Assembly: GCA_018417955.1 (NCBI GenBank)
Contig: JACTVC010000001.1
Span: 3,720,001 to 3,784,000, forward strand
Direction: 5' to 3'
DNA length: 64,000 bases
Source of the DNA: Laccaria trichodermophora
Taxonomy: Eukaryota; Basidiomycota; Agaricomycetes; Agaricales; Hydnangiaceae
The notes under the pieces were generated by a model. That model did not search any database, was not told where the DNA came from, and worked only from the letters and a program-made list of their open reading frames with translations. The position numbers and the translations under genes are program-made. This document shows, in pieces, positions 34,021 through 46,345 of this stretch. How positions within the stretch are numbered: the stretch's first letter is position 1; each line of letters begins with the position of its first letter.

Positions 34021-34855
34021 CAGTCGAACCTCTCTTATCCCATACCTCTGACAACCCATAACCTCTCTTACCCCATAGCATTTTGTGTCCACCAGGTCGG
34101 TTCACGGGGAAATGCATAGCATAACCCATAAACCTCCCATACCCAATACCCCATACCCCTCCCTGGCCAAAACCCATAGGTTTTTCGCCAGCCAGACCCT
34201 CAAATTGACCGTTAAATATTTAATTTACCGGGCGCACACTTGTGTGCGCCCATCCTAGTCATTCGGGAGCGCCTGCGTGCCCGTTGAGTAGCCCACAATT
34301 TGATAAAATGTACATTTATTCCCCAAAAATATTCCCCCCATGCCTCCCAGCCCACTTGACATCCTTATAAAAGGCCTCGCTAAGCTCACAGCATCAGTTG
34401 GAAGTTCCGGAACTCAGAGAGATGCTCTAAAGGCAAAAATAGCAGAAAGGGAGCCAATTTTGACATCAGACGAGCACTGGTTGGATAATGAAACAAATAC
34501 CGTTGACAAGGAATGTGTTATCGAAGCACTCGAGCCAGCCTCTGAGTGACATATACAATTAGCAGATACCTCAGTGAAATCAATGATCCCAACGCATGCA
34601 AAACAGAAGCTCTGTTGAGCTCAACCAACAGAGACATCCAGCGTGAACGGACCAGGGATTTGAGAAAACAATATTTGATTTTTTTACCTTGTAACTACTT
34701 CAATCAATGTCCTAGTACATTTTTTTAACAATTTTTTGCGATTTTTTCTCGATTTTTAAGACCTATTTTTACAATACCTCTATTAGCCCATAACCCCTCA
34801 TAACCCATAGCTCTGGCTGTCCACCGAAGGGTATGGGTTAAGAGAGGTTCGACTG
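34021..34855. mobile_element. Tc1/mariner (pogo-like) MITE in the 5' region of the ABCF gene
   Basis: Inverted ends CAGTCGAACCTCTCTTATCC and (inverse right end) CAGTCGAACCTCTCTTAACC are flanked by the dinucleotide TA on both sides (34019-34020 and 34856-34857), as for Tc1/mariner elements. Subterminal regions repeat CCCATAACC words. An internal frame (34340-34549) with DEHWLDNETNTVDKECVIEA is reminiscent of the acidic region after the DDE domain in fungal pogo-type transposases, so this may be a deletion derivative of one. The length is 835 bp. Confidence 0.85.
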
Positions 34856-34857
34856 TA

Positions 34858-35415
34858 GTATCAACTTGCAGTGATCTGGTCAGATTTGTCTAGCCAACAT
34901 TTTGTCTGTCAGTCTGTCCGACCCCTGAAATTGTGACATTACCCTTCAATACATACTTGGCCCAATACAGCTTGGAGCATGTCAAGAAGCATGTCGAACC
35001 GTAGGCTCGCTACTAGCCGTTATGGACGGATAATCACCCGTGCATGACTCTCCTAATTCGGACTGACCCATAAAAACCAAATAAAAACTCATTTGTCATC
35101 CCGGTTTTTTTTTGTTTTTTTTTTGTTTTTAGAGATTTACGCAACAAGTCTAGGACTAAGACGCACGGGAAGCATTAGGCCTCCCTTCGATGTAATTAGT
35201 TCTAGCGAGACTTCACTAAGGTGAATGTGTGTGAGTGTTGTGTAGCTGTATGGAAAAGGGAATGTGTAAGGTACTTAGTGTGTAGGGCCGGGATCCGGAG
35301 GTCAAGAGGTGTCACGTCGAGGAGACGCTGGGGATTCGCACCGAGACTATTCTCCAATAGAATCCCATAACGTATAAGCTGGGATCATTCGAGAAAACCA
35401 TCCAACAGCTCAGCC
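34858..35415. promoter_or_regulatory. Divergent intergenic region between the ABCF and Atg22-like genes
   Basis: This holds the presumed promoters of both genes and possibly the first ABCF exon (minus, near 34990). A T-rich block at 35102-35130 may serve as a nucleosome-poor promoter element. No specific site is claimed. Confidence 0.4.
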
Positions 35416-38400
35416 ATGTCTGAGTCAAAAGAAAACCCACCTGGTAGCATTAAAGACATTGACTCGAAATCCTCACCCGATTCCCCTGTGGATGTAGCTG
35501 ACCTTCCCCGGGCCGAGTTAACCACCATCGATTCGGTAGGGCCCGTTGTCACCCGACGAGAGCTGTGGAGCTATTATCGTGATCCTTCCTGTATAATCTC
35601 CTCTCTAACTTGCGATACTAATCACTTGAACCTTCAGTGTATTTCAATGGCAACAACGTGAGTACTCACTGTCCTACGTTCGGCTGTGGTAGGAATCTGA
35701 TTAGCAGCTTCTAGGGCACTGCCCCCAGCCGCTACAGCATCACAATTTTCCAGCTTTTCGCTGTGAAGGCTGGTACGTTCGCTATAGCACTTTACCTCTT
35801 CGCCCAATTTCCTTGCTTTTATAAGGCTTCGATTACAAACTTGGACCTGGGCATTCATGCATCACTTCATCAGCACAGTGTGTTGTTCCGTGGGCAGGAG
35901 GTACTAGGGCCGTCAGCTCCCTAGTGCTAGTTGGCTTTTGGTTGGCTTGGGCTTGATGTTCTCAGTGCGTGATCTTCTGTTTTCAGCAATAACTATTTGC
36001 TCATACCGCATTACCTTGTAGGTTAATACGCTCTTGTTTGTGATCTTTGGCTCGCTCGCCGATTATGGAAACATTTCTCGATGGTTGCTGCTTGTGCTGA
36101 CCATCATGTATTGGGCTTTCCAATTTTCGAGCATGGCACTTGTCTGTATGTGAAATTCGACGATCTGAAACAAATCTGAAAATAAATTTATTAATATCAA
36201 ATTGCAGATCCTTCTCAATGGCGTGTAGCGATGGCGATCTGGGTTCTGAGTGGCATCTGCTGTATGTCTATTCTTCATCTATGTCGATCTTGGCAGGGCG
36301 TCGTCTGATTTCTTGTGAACTTGATGGCTCGCAGACACGACCTCTCAGACCTTCTTCCTCGCTAACATCCCTCGCCTTGGGCGGAACACAGCTCGTACTC
36401 TCGCTTTCCGCGAGAAATATCTCAATGGTACGGCAACCTTTGAGGAGTACGAGCTGGAGGAGAATTTGCAGAAGAACAGAATCGGTAATATAGTCGAGGT
36501 GCGCATTTGATATTTATTCTTTGCCTATTTCCGCTTATGACAATAGGTAAATCGTAATATTGGATGCCTTTTTGTTCTCGTTCTCTGCCTCTCCATACTC
36601 CTCCCCTTAAAAGGGCATCCGCTCGTTAATAACTACACAATCATTTTGTGAGAGTAACCTCTCGTACATTATGTATATTATTGACGTGTTAACGCCTAGG
36701 TGTAACGCATACTGGATATTCATTGGAATTTGGTGGTGTAAGTATTTATTACTGTACTAATACGACCAACTGTTCAGGCCCCTTGGGGTGTGACACATTT
36801 TGACCATCTCTTCGTCGCTTCATTGTCCTGTGTGATGTGTGACGAAGAGTTTTTGCTCTTCATCCACCAAATATTTCTTAGACAGTTTGGCCCAGCAACC
36901 TGTCAATTTTTTGGCTGGAAGATAACTATACATTCCTCAAGTATAACGTGGTTCTAAATATGCCAAATGTGATGTTTAAAACAAGGCACCGCAGGTCCGG
37001 AAAAAAAATGACTATTTTTAATCAAGGGGGCCCCGGGATGTTGACCCGTGACCCGAGGTAGGTGGGGGGGGGACCTCCGGCAGGCCTTAAAAAAATTTAG
37101 TATATAAGCTTCGAAAATCTATATTCGGGGCCCTGTAGCAACGCTAAATGCATCAGCAGCACCTCCAATGCAGTTGAACGGTTGGTAACTTACCATGGAA
37201 GTCAGTGTGTAAGGGAAATGAAAAATCTGTCGTCCCTCCCAGTTTTCTTGCTCAGCTCAGACTTGCATGGCAAAAGTAAATGTGAAAAAAAGCTGGATTT
37301 GTACACCTGAAAAGGGAGTAGTGATTCATTTTAAGGTTCACGCGTTCACGGCCCACCAGCCGGAAATTTCTTCAAAGGAGTGGTGGGAAAAACATACCCT
37401 TTTTGGACGAAAACATACCTTATTTAGAAGGAGCGATGGGGGGGGGACGTCACAGACGGCTTACAAAAAAAAATCTACCCCGTGTTGTTTCTGAAATCCC
37501 GGGGCCCCCTTGTTTTTAATTCAAAAAAAAAATAATTCGAAACTTGGTGTGATGCGTGACATCACGCCTACTTCCCTTCCTTCACATCCCTTTGTGATGC
37601 GTGATGTGAAGACGTGGTCGTATTAGTACAGTATACCCATTATGTAATCGGTTATGTTCGGATTTGCTTGTTAGTCATATTTCAGCAACCACGTCCCGGA
37701 CCACCAGTACCGAAACAACCCCTTACGCTGGGCCTGCGGCAGGTGAGCTTCAACAAATCTCACCAACATAAACGTGCTCATGAGTGACCCAGATCTGGAC
37801 AGCTGCCAAACAATGTAGACAGCTTCCTAATACATTCCTTTTCCTTCTCGGCCAATTTTTCCTTTCCGATGTGCGTATGATGGCCCCCACTAGTCTTTCC
37901 TTTCTTGCTATCACTAAACTTCGTTTTTTTATCCAGGGATTGATCACCACATCCACTCTCATTTATATCATTCAGAACGACACCTTCCAACTCTCATTCC
38001 TAAAGAACACGTATCTCGGCATCGTACAAGCTGTTAGCTGGATCATAGGGTATACTCTATGGTTTCTTTATAAGTTTCATAATTTGATATTGCCTCGTGC
38101 TCCAGCGGTCTTGGGTTTTGGTATGTCCAACGCTACTGGAAAATAAGTACCAAGAAGATGGTTGGGTCCGTTTTACTGTTCAATATTCTTTTCCTTTATC
38201 GTCTTGTCTTAGCTTTGTTTCGCCACTTTTGAGGCGCTCTTCATACCCACATGGGGTCTCATCGGTTTGGGGACTAAAAAGATTGGCTTCCATCACCAAT
38301 GGGAGTTCTGGTGAGTTTTGGTAGTGCCTAATTGCCGCAGCGAGAGCCAACGATGATACGCTGTTGCAGGTTTATGACTGTGGTCGTTAGCCTGTTTCAA

Positions 38401-38857
38401 GCACCTTTTTACGCATTTTCGCAAACAGCAATGGGTGAACTGTCTCCACCAGGCTACAGCAATATGGTGAGTCGTCCGCATATCTGAATGACCGCTTTAT
38501 TACTCTCTTCCCCTCTTTAGTTTTACGCGCTTTATGGATTAGCAACGTATTCGTCGAACATTATTGGTCCCAATATCCTCCAAGCTATTATCAACAAACA
38601 TCACAACAACTGGCTCGGATTCCCCCTCGTTTTTGCCCTTTGCTTTACTGGCTGCATTATCATCTGGTTCTTTGTGGATATCCAGCAGGGCAAAAGAGAC
38701 GGTGAGTTGACGTTCTTTCAGTTTTGATCATAACTTATGATATTAATGTCTCACAGCGGTTGCATGGGCTAAGTCTCAGCGTCCCGAATCCGAGAGGGAA
38801 TCCCCTCCGGCGTCGGATGATGCCAGTGGAAGCAAAGTTGTAGTTTCACAGGACTGA
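35416..38857 (+). CDS. Atg22-like major facilitator transporter
   Basis: This is a multi-exon membrane protein of roughly 500 residues. After a polar N-terminus (MSESKENPPGSIKDIDSKSS) come TRRELWSYYLYFNGNN, GTAPSRYSITIFQLFAVKAG, a loop with GPGHSCITSSAQCVVPWAGG, and the helices TLLFVIFGSLADYGNISRWL and WRVAMAIWVLSGIC. The cytosolic loop FLANIPRLGRNTARTLAFRE follows, then CLFVLVLCLSILLPLKGHPL, AYWIFIGIWW, QQPRPGPPVPKQPLTLGLRQ, STLIYIIQNDTFQLSFLKNT, WYVQRYWKISTKKM and IIGPNILQAIINKHHNNWLG. This order matches fungal MFS proteins related to Atg22, the vacuolar amino-acid effluxer. At least ten short introns have normal ends and no stop is seen. One intron (about 36757-37670) is enlarged by a hAT-type MITE. 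The exon around 35990-36010 is the least certain join. It ends convergent with the transcription-factor gene. Confidence 0.85.
37023..37512 (+). mobile_element. hAT-type MITE, copy 1, within an intron of the Atg22-like gene
   Basis: The 490-bp element has ends CAAGGGGGCCCCGGGAT (inverted at the other end) and an exact 8-bp target duplication TTTTTAAT (37015-37022 and 37513-37520), typical of hAT transposition. It has no transposase. A second, almost identical copy lies inverted at 46346-46834. Confidence 0.95.
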
Positions 38858-39398
38858 AGACTTTACAAACAGTGGCCTCGTCTGAGCTATTTCTTCACTC
38901 TCGACTATCCAGCAACATCGAATGAGTCTATGTGGGTTTTTTGGTACATGTGTTCCTTCAAGGGTGGATCAATTCTTTTGTTTACTTTGTACTATTACTT
39001 GAGAAACAATGATTGTGTTTACAGTTCAATTCGGACCTTGCTGTGGTGACTGATATATTGTTGTCCTCCAAAACAAGGCCAATTGAATGAAGGAATGACA
39101 GAGCTTCCTCTTTGCGTGGATGCGAAGCCGTGGCTAGACGTCGACACATTTGTTAACTGCAAGAATTACTATCGTTCTCTGAGGCTGAGGTGCAAGTTCT
39201 AATGAATACTTGATTTTCGACAACTTTTGACGTAGTAGTACACGTTTACATACATATGATACAATGAGGTGGTGTCAGACATATGGTACAAGATAAATGA
39301 TATCGCTGCCGGCGTGCAATTAGCGACATTGCAAGAAACGATTGGAAAGCATAGCGAAAAAACCCAAAAGAAGCCCATTCATAAGCTCGAAAACTCCA
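38858..39398. other. Convergent 3' intergenic region
   Basis: This lies between the stops of the Atg22-like gene (plus) and the Zn(II)2Cys6 gene (minus). It is presumably 3' UTRs and polyadenylation signals; no gene is seen. Confidence 0.6.
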
Positions 39399-42300
39399 CT
39401 ACGACTGCAGCTGCAGTAGCCAATGATTCAACTCCGCACGATCCTCATCCGTCATCGCATCATCCTCATAACGAAATCCCTGATCTTCCCCGATATTCAT
39501 CGGTTCAACGCTAGGCCACAATGCACCCCGCAAATTAAGGCTTAATGGTGTTGAAGAGGGAGAATCGGCTTGATTTGCTAGGAACCAAGGCACTGCTGTG
39601 AATGAAGAGATCGGATCACGTTGTTCGTAAATGTATCCCTGTCCGTCTCCCATGTCAACCATGCTCACAGAGGGATGGGGGCCTGCTACACCGATCGGAG
39701 CTGAGGTTAAGTGGTGGTCTTGTTGGGGCATCTCCATGCTGAAGAGCGATGGGGAGGGTGGTGAAATTGAGCTTGCTGAACCCCCCACTGGATTTCGGTA
39801 GCACCATGCATCCAGATGTCCAAATGGAGGTGCGGAGAAGGAGGACACGGAAGTCGAAGCTTGGCTGGGGGAGGGAGGGAGAAACACAGAGGTGGAAGAA
39901 GGGAGCACTGGTATTTGGATCGGGTGAGAGGAGAATGATGAGGTGGAAGATGAAGAAGTAGAAGCTTTCATTTGGGGAGCTGGGAATGAAGTGTGTGGAT
40001 GATGAAAATCAGAGATATTGAATGAGGCATCTAGAGGCGGGAGAACAGTGTCCAGTGCTTGTCCCCTCCCCCTTTGTTTCCCTTTTCGGTGTGAGGTCGC
40101 AGTCGTGCGCTTACGAGAAGAGACGGAAGATGACCTCTGAATAGCCGGTAGGATGATCCCCTCATCTTCCACTGCTCTGGGAACCAACTGCCTGCGCTCC
40201 AGCACGGGCTTTAGTTGTTCTTGCATCAAATTCTTGAGGATGCCCGCGATGTTCGTAGCGCACTGCCACGATTTCCCAATCTCGACGAGGTACTGATGGC
40301 AGAGTTTTTGCTGGTCCAGAGCAGTCTCGAGCTCTTTGCACGCTACGCGGATTCCGGAAGTTGCTTGAACACCACACAAGAGGTACACCGTTCCAGCTGA
40401 GAATATAGTCTGTGTCAGAGTGATTGGCGTGTATCGCAATGTGTAGAGAGAACGCCAAGTCGCGAGTAACTCCATGATATTATCTGCAGCGCGCTTGCAG
40501 AGCTGAGTAGAACGATGTCAGTGATTGAGTTGATCGAGCACAGCCATGGCATACATACCTTGACGTGGTCAATCTCCTTGTCAGTGGAGCGAATAAGCTT
40601 GGCTCTGCGGTGGAAGAAGGGACGATGGAGAAGGATGAATAGCCACCAATATGTTAGGTGGAGCATAAGCCGGTGAGGCGTGGCCGTTGGGCGAGAAGCG
40701 ATACTGATGTCAACTTCTGGAGAGAGCGAGCTTTTCCAAGTGTTGAGTTTGATGCTGGTAAAGAAAATCGTCAATAGCAGGCATGTCCACGTTTGCATTC
40801 GAAATCTTACTCGATGTCAGTGATAAGTTGAGCAAGAACCATAGGGCGAGAACGAGCCCGGTTGAGATTATTGCTAGATGATGAAAGTAACCATGTCAGC
40901 TCCATGAAACTTGGAACCATCAGCAAGCAAAAACTTACACAACATCCATAATGCGGCGTGCGATCATCAACAACTCACAAGTCACCGCGAAGGTTTTCGA
41001 AATATTATTAGCTTGAGGAGGGATGCCAGCCGGTGGATGAAACCACGGCATTTCATCCAAATCCGTGTCCACGAAAGGGACAGGGACCGATGAATTCAAT
41101 GGGGATGTGACACAGAAGTTACGTCCCACGTACAGGGACCAACACAAGTCCTTGATAGAATGTAAGAGGATCATTTATGAGCGAAGACAGATGGACTGAC
41201 CTGCGAGAATGTTGTCCAGTGCGCCCAATTTCGGTCAAGCCTCTCAGTCTCGTCGATGAGACCGAGTTTGACCCAATCCGAGCAATCGACACCTAGACCC
41301 ACTATGATGAAAAAGTTTTAGAGACATTGCGCTGAGGATTATACAGGGAAAGTACTAACAGGCTTGACCCATCCGGGCACTCATGCCTGTAACACAATCC
41401 CCATCTTCAGAGAATATCTTCAAAGAGTGAGAAGGTGACTGACCAAAGTAAAGAAACCCAAGGGTCTGATCCCCTTGAGAAGCATGGAAGGCAGCCAGGA
41501 AGTCTAACGCGTGCACCACACTCAACTGAGGTTTTTGGCATTCAACCTCTAGATAGCATTTCGCAGCATCAGCAAAACACCGACGGGACTTGAGGTCCCG
41601 GATGTTCGGGTCATCGAGAAACGCCGTCCCCAGGGCCACGAGAGCATTATGCAGCATGGGCGAGTAATGCGGAGTTTTGGGCGCGATGTGGGAGCGCGGA
41701 ACGGCGAGTGCTCGGTACATGTCTCGAAGGAAGAGGGCCGGGACGATGCGAAGACACCAGGACGTGAAGAACTTGAAGAGAAGGTCAAGGGCTCTGGTAG
41801 TGTAACTTGTATCAGCGCTGCAGTATCTTGAAAGAGAAGAGACGGAACGCACTTGTCATGGGACCTCCTGTCCAGGCGGACGTTGGACGGGAGGTGTCTC
41901 GACCAATCAAAGTTCGGATTATAGTGGCTGTCATCCACACCGTCTGCCAACAGTACGTAAGTCGCGTCAGGGTTCTCCGCGATGGCTGGGAAACGAGAAG
42001 GCCCCTCGACTGGGAGAGGAACCTGCACAAAACGGAAGACGGCGGTATTGCCATGCGCAAGAAGAAACCCTCCTTCTTCGAGCTGTATTAAGAGTGAATA
42101 AACGAACTATACCTCTGATAGAAAAGAGAAACGCACGTTGAGGTTCCGGGTGGGTATGCACAATTCTCTGACTGGAGATTCATTTTCCGAGTCAGATTCA
42201 CCACCAGTTTCTTCAATTTGTTCTGGCATATAGTCTGGCATATCTTCAATAACCCACATTGGGTCTGAGTCGTCCGTGGGTCGAAGGCGAAGGTATGATG

Positions 42301-42756
42301 TGTCCATGTCTCCCCCATGCTCTCGACAGCATTTGTCAAGCAGCTTTTCGAGGTGATTAGCGTATTCGCGGAGCGCCTCAATGTTCTTCTGCATGGCCTC
42401 GAAGAGGGCCTCGGTTCGAGCTTTGCGGACTATAGGTTCTCTTGCCCAAGAGCACTGTTGTGAAATCGATGTTAAACGGGGGAGTGTTGGAGTGGTTTTG
42501 CGTACCTCTGCTTCCCGACCTGACTTGAAACAATGACCACATACGGGTCTCTGATTGTCGCACTTTGTCTTCCTTGAATAGGGAGACTGGTTCAATTGTG
42601 CAGCCCCAAAAAAACTGATTGAGCGTACTTTCGACGACAAATGTTACATGCTTGCGCAGAGTAGGGACCCCGCACATTGGTGGAACTTCCTTCGTCGTCG
42701 CCATCAAGGTTCACTTGAAAAGAGCCTTTCGATTTGGACGGAGGTGTCGGCATCAT
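39399..42756 (-). CDS. Zn(II)2Cys6 fungal-specific transcription factor
   Basis: It starts at ATG 42753 (or 42756, MM). Residues about 36-67 form the binuclear zinc cluster ACNICRRKKTKCDNQRPVCG HCFKSGREAEC, encoded across two introns. A coiled-coil dimerisation segment follows (TEALFEAMQKNIEALREYAN HLEKLLDKC), then an acidic linker and the fungal_trans middle homology region: LLFKFFTSWCLRIVPALFLR, MLHNALVALGTAFLDDP, AKCYLEVECQ, AFHASQGDQTLGFLYF, GVDCSDWVKLGLIDETERLD, and DLCWSLYVGRNFCVTSPLNS with VPFVDTDLDEMPW. The last exon (39399-40475) adds a helical part and a long Ser/Pro-rich, probably disordered activation tail ending RAELNHWLLQLQS. The architecture is that of NirA/xylanolytic-type regulators. 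No cluster of target genes is visible here, so the regulon cannot be inferred. All introns have normal ends and no lesion was seen. Confidence 0.9.
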
Positions 42757-42821
42757 AATATGATAGCGGAGGGATTGTGAAAGCTAAAACAACCACTGAT
42801 GCAGACATCTTTATGGGTTCA

Positions 42822-43170
42822 CTATCCTGTGCACGTTGCCAAATACGTACCGTCAAGAGGATGTATGTGCATAGCATCTCCCGTGTTCTTCTCTGTCAAC
42901 TTCTCGGAAACCACACGGATGTCAGGAATGATTGTGCACAGCGCGTCTAATCCACATACACCCTGCATGAAGGCCATCGTATCGTAACGCCACTCTCGAA
43001 GACGAGAAAACGTGACCGCTATCCGTGAAAGTCTTTTTAAAACATCGAAGAGTAGATGACCCGCCAAGTTGTTGAGGATGTCGAATTTTCCAAGTTCCCT
43101 TGCAGCTTCAATGCTCGTCAACTCCAAGAGACGGGCCTGTTCAAATATGGATGCCGCACGTGATGTTCGG
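42822..43170 (-). CDS. Helical C-terminal exon or separate small gene, unrecognised
   Basis: The frame RTSRAASIFEQARLLELTSI, EAARELGKFDILNNLAGHLL, FDVLKRLSRIAVTFSRLREW and on to HIHPLDGTYLATCTG and stop is amphipathic-helical and coherent for about 110 residues, with an acceptor (TGTCTAG) just upstream at about 43170. It could be the last exon of the lectin-like gene upstream on the same strand. The stretch between them (43171-43402) has stops in all frames and no obvious exon. I do not recognise the family. Confidence 0.4.
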
Positions 43171-43402
43171 AACTAGACACATTTCAGCCACCACTGCTAA
43201 CTTGAAGTAGACGCCTTTATCTTGAACAAGGTGTCGATAACACCGTGACCGTACTTAACCTTCTCATCGACTGACTTACCACAATTTCACATGTTGGTGG
43301 GATAGTATATTACAGATATTCAGCCCCTCTCATTCAAGATTGTATGTGAATGGGTATTTTATGTGCCTGCCCACCAAAATGTGATCTTGCCCTGGGTAGA
43401 AA

Positions 43403-44615
43403 CTACGCACAATCTTGACGCGAATGCTCGGGGAGGGCGCGCAAGATCTGAAGACAAAAAGAGGCAATGCACCGGGTCCCACCGTGCCATTGAGAAGTAT
43501 CTACCACCTCGCCATCCAAAGAAACCACTTCCACTTGATCTACCGGAATCTTCGTGAAAGCAATGGTAGCAGGGCCCGGGATGACAGCAGCCAGATCGAC
43601 AAGGCCCATCAAAGCAAACGCAAACGTCCATCCATGATCAACTGGGCTGAATACCGGTGCAAGGTCATCCCAGAAACCTCTCCCAGTACGACGGTAAAAT
43701 ACCGGGGGCATATGACATACGCTATCGCGCAGTGTCGCAACAAGTTGGAGGACAATTGCGGCTTGGACACTGTTTTGCTCCCCGTAAGCTGAACGCATCA
43801 GAAGAATGCCGTATGGCAGCGTGTCGACGGAACTGGGAGGTGCTAGGGCCAGTTGGTGAGTTGATACCCCGAATCGACGATAAAGAGCACAACAGGAGGC
43901 GGAAGTGATGACGGGAGGTATGACATTGAAGCTTTGGGGATTGTTGGGGGACAGTGCGGTGATTTGTTGAGAGTCGTGTTTCATGATCTTCTCTCGATTC
44001 ACCCGTGTGCATTCCAGAATGAGCAAGTCCGTCCTCTTGTCTGTCGATGGGAGCGTACCCGCAGACTCTTCGACGACTAGTGAGTAACCGAAACCTGGCG
44101 CCGACAACCTGGATAACAAGGAAGTGAGAAACGAAGACATTGAAGCTACCTCCGGGTAGTGGGATTGATACCGACTTGTAAACTCCTCCACTCCCCGATA
44201 TTGCCCAATAAAAAGGGTCTACTTTCGCAACGACTCGGCCGCTCTTTTGAAACCCTAGGAATAAACCATTGTGCTCAGATTTGAGAGCGACTTTTGAACC
44301 AGTTCCATCGTCTAACAACATCCACTGTTGATGGGGGCCACCAGAGAAAGGGCGCGAAGTTGCTGTACGAAATGAATTAGGATATCTTCTGAATCTACTT
44401 TATTTGTTGAAAGGACCTTTATTAAGAGCAAAAAGGTCGAGCGGCTTTCCGCAGGAATTCACAATAAATTGGGGCCCGTCTTCGCATAACACGTAATGAG
44501 AATCATGAAAATGTAGTTCGGAATGACACTTACAAAAGTCAAACATCGTCCCCGCCGAGTCGCTCCCATCACCAGAACCCAATAGGGACAGCATAGAGCT
44601 AGGGGACATTGACAT
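43403..44615 (-). CDS. Protein with an N-terminal ricin-B-type (beta-trefoil) lectin-like domain and unknown C-terminal domain
   Basis: From ATG 44615 (MSMSPSSMLSLLGSGDGSDS) exons give GPQFIVNSCGKPLDLFALNK, GGPHQQWMLLDDGTGSKVAL (the QxW pattern of carbohydrate-binding trefoils), HNGLFLGFQKSGRVVAKVD, FGYSLVVEESAGTLPSTDKR and LLILECTRVNREK. The last part (about 43410-44000) is unlike the trefoil: QITALSPNNPQSFNVIPPVI, a basic/aromatic stretch, WTFAFALMGLVDLAAVIPGP and EVVSLDGEVVDTSQWHGGTR. I cannot assign it. There is no signal peptide, so a cytosolic lectin is likely. The fold is binding-only here; no toxin subunit is present. A truncated, decayed paralogue lies at 53237-54130. Confidence 0.6.
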
Positions 44616-44873
44616 GCGATCAGCAACGCCAACCACATTTTATAACGGGAAAAACCTCCGTTGCCACCGAACACGTTCTGTAAGACGAGGCTGGATTCTT
44701 GCCTCTTCACCCCAAGTATCCAGAGATGTTGGAGGGCGCTGACCTGTCAGGATAAATATAACAAGGCACCTGACATGGGGCTGTATGTTGACAGGGATCA
44801 TGATGCCGGAAAAGCCCATATTAGCCCATACTTAAGTACTTCTCAGTGGAAACAATGTGAGAAGGCTAACAAA
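44616..44873. promoter_or_regulatory. Upstream region of the lectin-like gene
   Basis: This is the short non-coding stretch upstream of ATG 44615, matched by 54065-54310 in unit B. It presumably holds the promoter. No individual site is claimed. Confidence 0.4.
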
Positions 44874-46064
44874 TATGGCAACAGGGAGTGACCAGCTTCA
44901 TTTTCACGGCAAACACCGTTGTTTGTCCACCTGCCGAGTTGCGTGACAGACGTAACTATTACAAAATACTATTTTCCTACAATAATTATCTTCGTAAAAT
45001 GTTGAGCACTTTCTGAAAACAACAGTTCTGAGAGTGCGGAGATGATAAGTAGACAATCTCTTGTCTATTTGCTTTATATTATGATACTTCTGCTCTACCA
45101 ACACTGTCCAGTCACATTATGCTGTTCAAAAAATTAGTCAAAAATAAATTCAAAATTCTTTTTAAGCCACTGTGCAAAGTTGAAGAATGGTGAAGAAAAC
45201 TTAAACAGTTAAGATTGAAGAAAGTAATTTGATTCTCTTCACCACAAATCTGCAGCACTCCTCATGCTGAATAAAACAGCAAAAAAGCTACTTTTAAACT
45301 AAAATGCCTTTAATATCATTGAAATTCTGGGGGTACATTATTGTAAGTCCTGTAATAATTACAAGCACAGAAGGGAATAATTTTCTGGTACATTTGCAAA
45401 TCACTGCTTTTCCCGGATGTTATCCTTTGAATGAGGTATTCTTTACTTACTCTTCAAACATGAGGGGCTAAAAGACATGACTGTACTGGAAAATCAGCAT
45501 CAGCAAGAAAGGACATTCAGCAGTCCATCAATTAATTCATTCATGGAATACAAGAAAATATTAGAGTGAACATCCTAGTGGGAGTTTAAAACATATACCC
45601 ATAGTCCTTAAACTTGCAGCAAGGATATTCAAAAGATTTTCTCAGCTACCTTACTACTATTCTGAATTTTCAAAGTCTGCAAATGGAACCATGAGATGAA
45701 ACAAATTCCAATATATTTTTTACTAATCCTTTGACATGGATTGAACCTCTTATAGTTGGATAAATTGCAACAGGCTGAAAGCTGGGTAACATCAGTAAAA
45801 AACAATTCAGAAAGTTAAGTACCATGATATAGAGCTGACAAACAAATTTCCAAACTAAATAGGCAGGAAATTGTGTACTCATCCTCACTGATGCACTCTC
45901 AGAACTGTTGTTTTTCAGTGGATACTTGACATATACAAGCCACGAGTAGGTGATTATCATGGGAAAACAGTATTTTGTAATAATTATACGCGGCAGCAAC
46001 TCGGCAAGTGGACAAATAACGGTGTTTGCCGTGAAAACGAAGCTGGTCACTCCCTGTTGCCATA
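44874..46064. mobile_element. 1.2 kb non-autonomous TIR element with a 6-bp target duplication
   Basis: TATGGCAACAGGGAGTGACC and the following roughly 90 bp (CAGCTTCATTTTCACGGCAA...) recur inverted at the right end. AACAAA flanks both sides (44868-44873, 46065-46070). The paralogous place in unit B (about 54312, GGCTAACAAAGTCAAGCC) has a single AACAAA and no element. The interior is AT-rich and non-coding. Confidence 0.9.
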
Positions 46065-46345
46065 AACAAAGTTATGTAACCCCGACAAACATCGCAGATT
46101 TCTCAGTGCTTGGAGGGCTGGCCCTGATCAAGCGAGAAAGTTGAGACGGTGACTTGCTTGATTGAAGCCGATTGCTGTCAAAAATCCTGTCTTTTCAGAA
46201 ACATTTCGTTCCTGCGGCGTTAACATTGTGCGTTATGAGGAAATCCAGCGTGGGTTTTTTGAGAGGCCTGTTGTTTTTTACGAAGTTCTTTGTGAGATGT
46301 ATGTAGATGAGCGAATGCAGTGGTAAAAAAGATTGTGCTTAGCAA
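46065..46345. other. Spacer between two insertions, upstream of fusion gene A
   Basis: This is part of the duplicated unit, alignable to about 54318-54500 and 60050-60135 in unit B. No gene is present. Confidence 0.5.

Noticed and set aside
39749..39961. Open frame opposite the transcription factor
   Set aside because: Antisense shadow of the Ser/Pro-rich last exon of the Zn(II)2Cys6 gene.
43403..44615. Ricin-type toxin
   Set aside because: Only a carbohydrate-binding trefoil-like part is visible; there is no ribosome-inactivating domain and no signal peptide.
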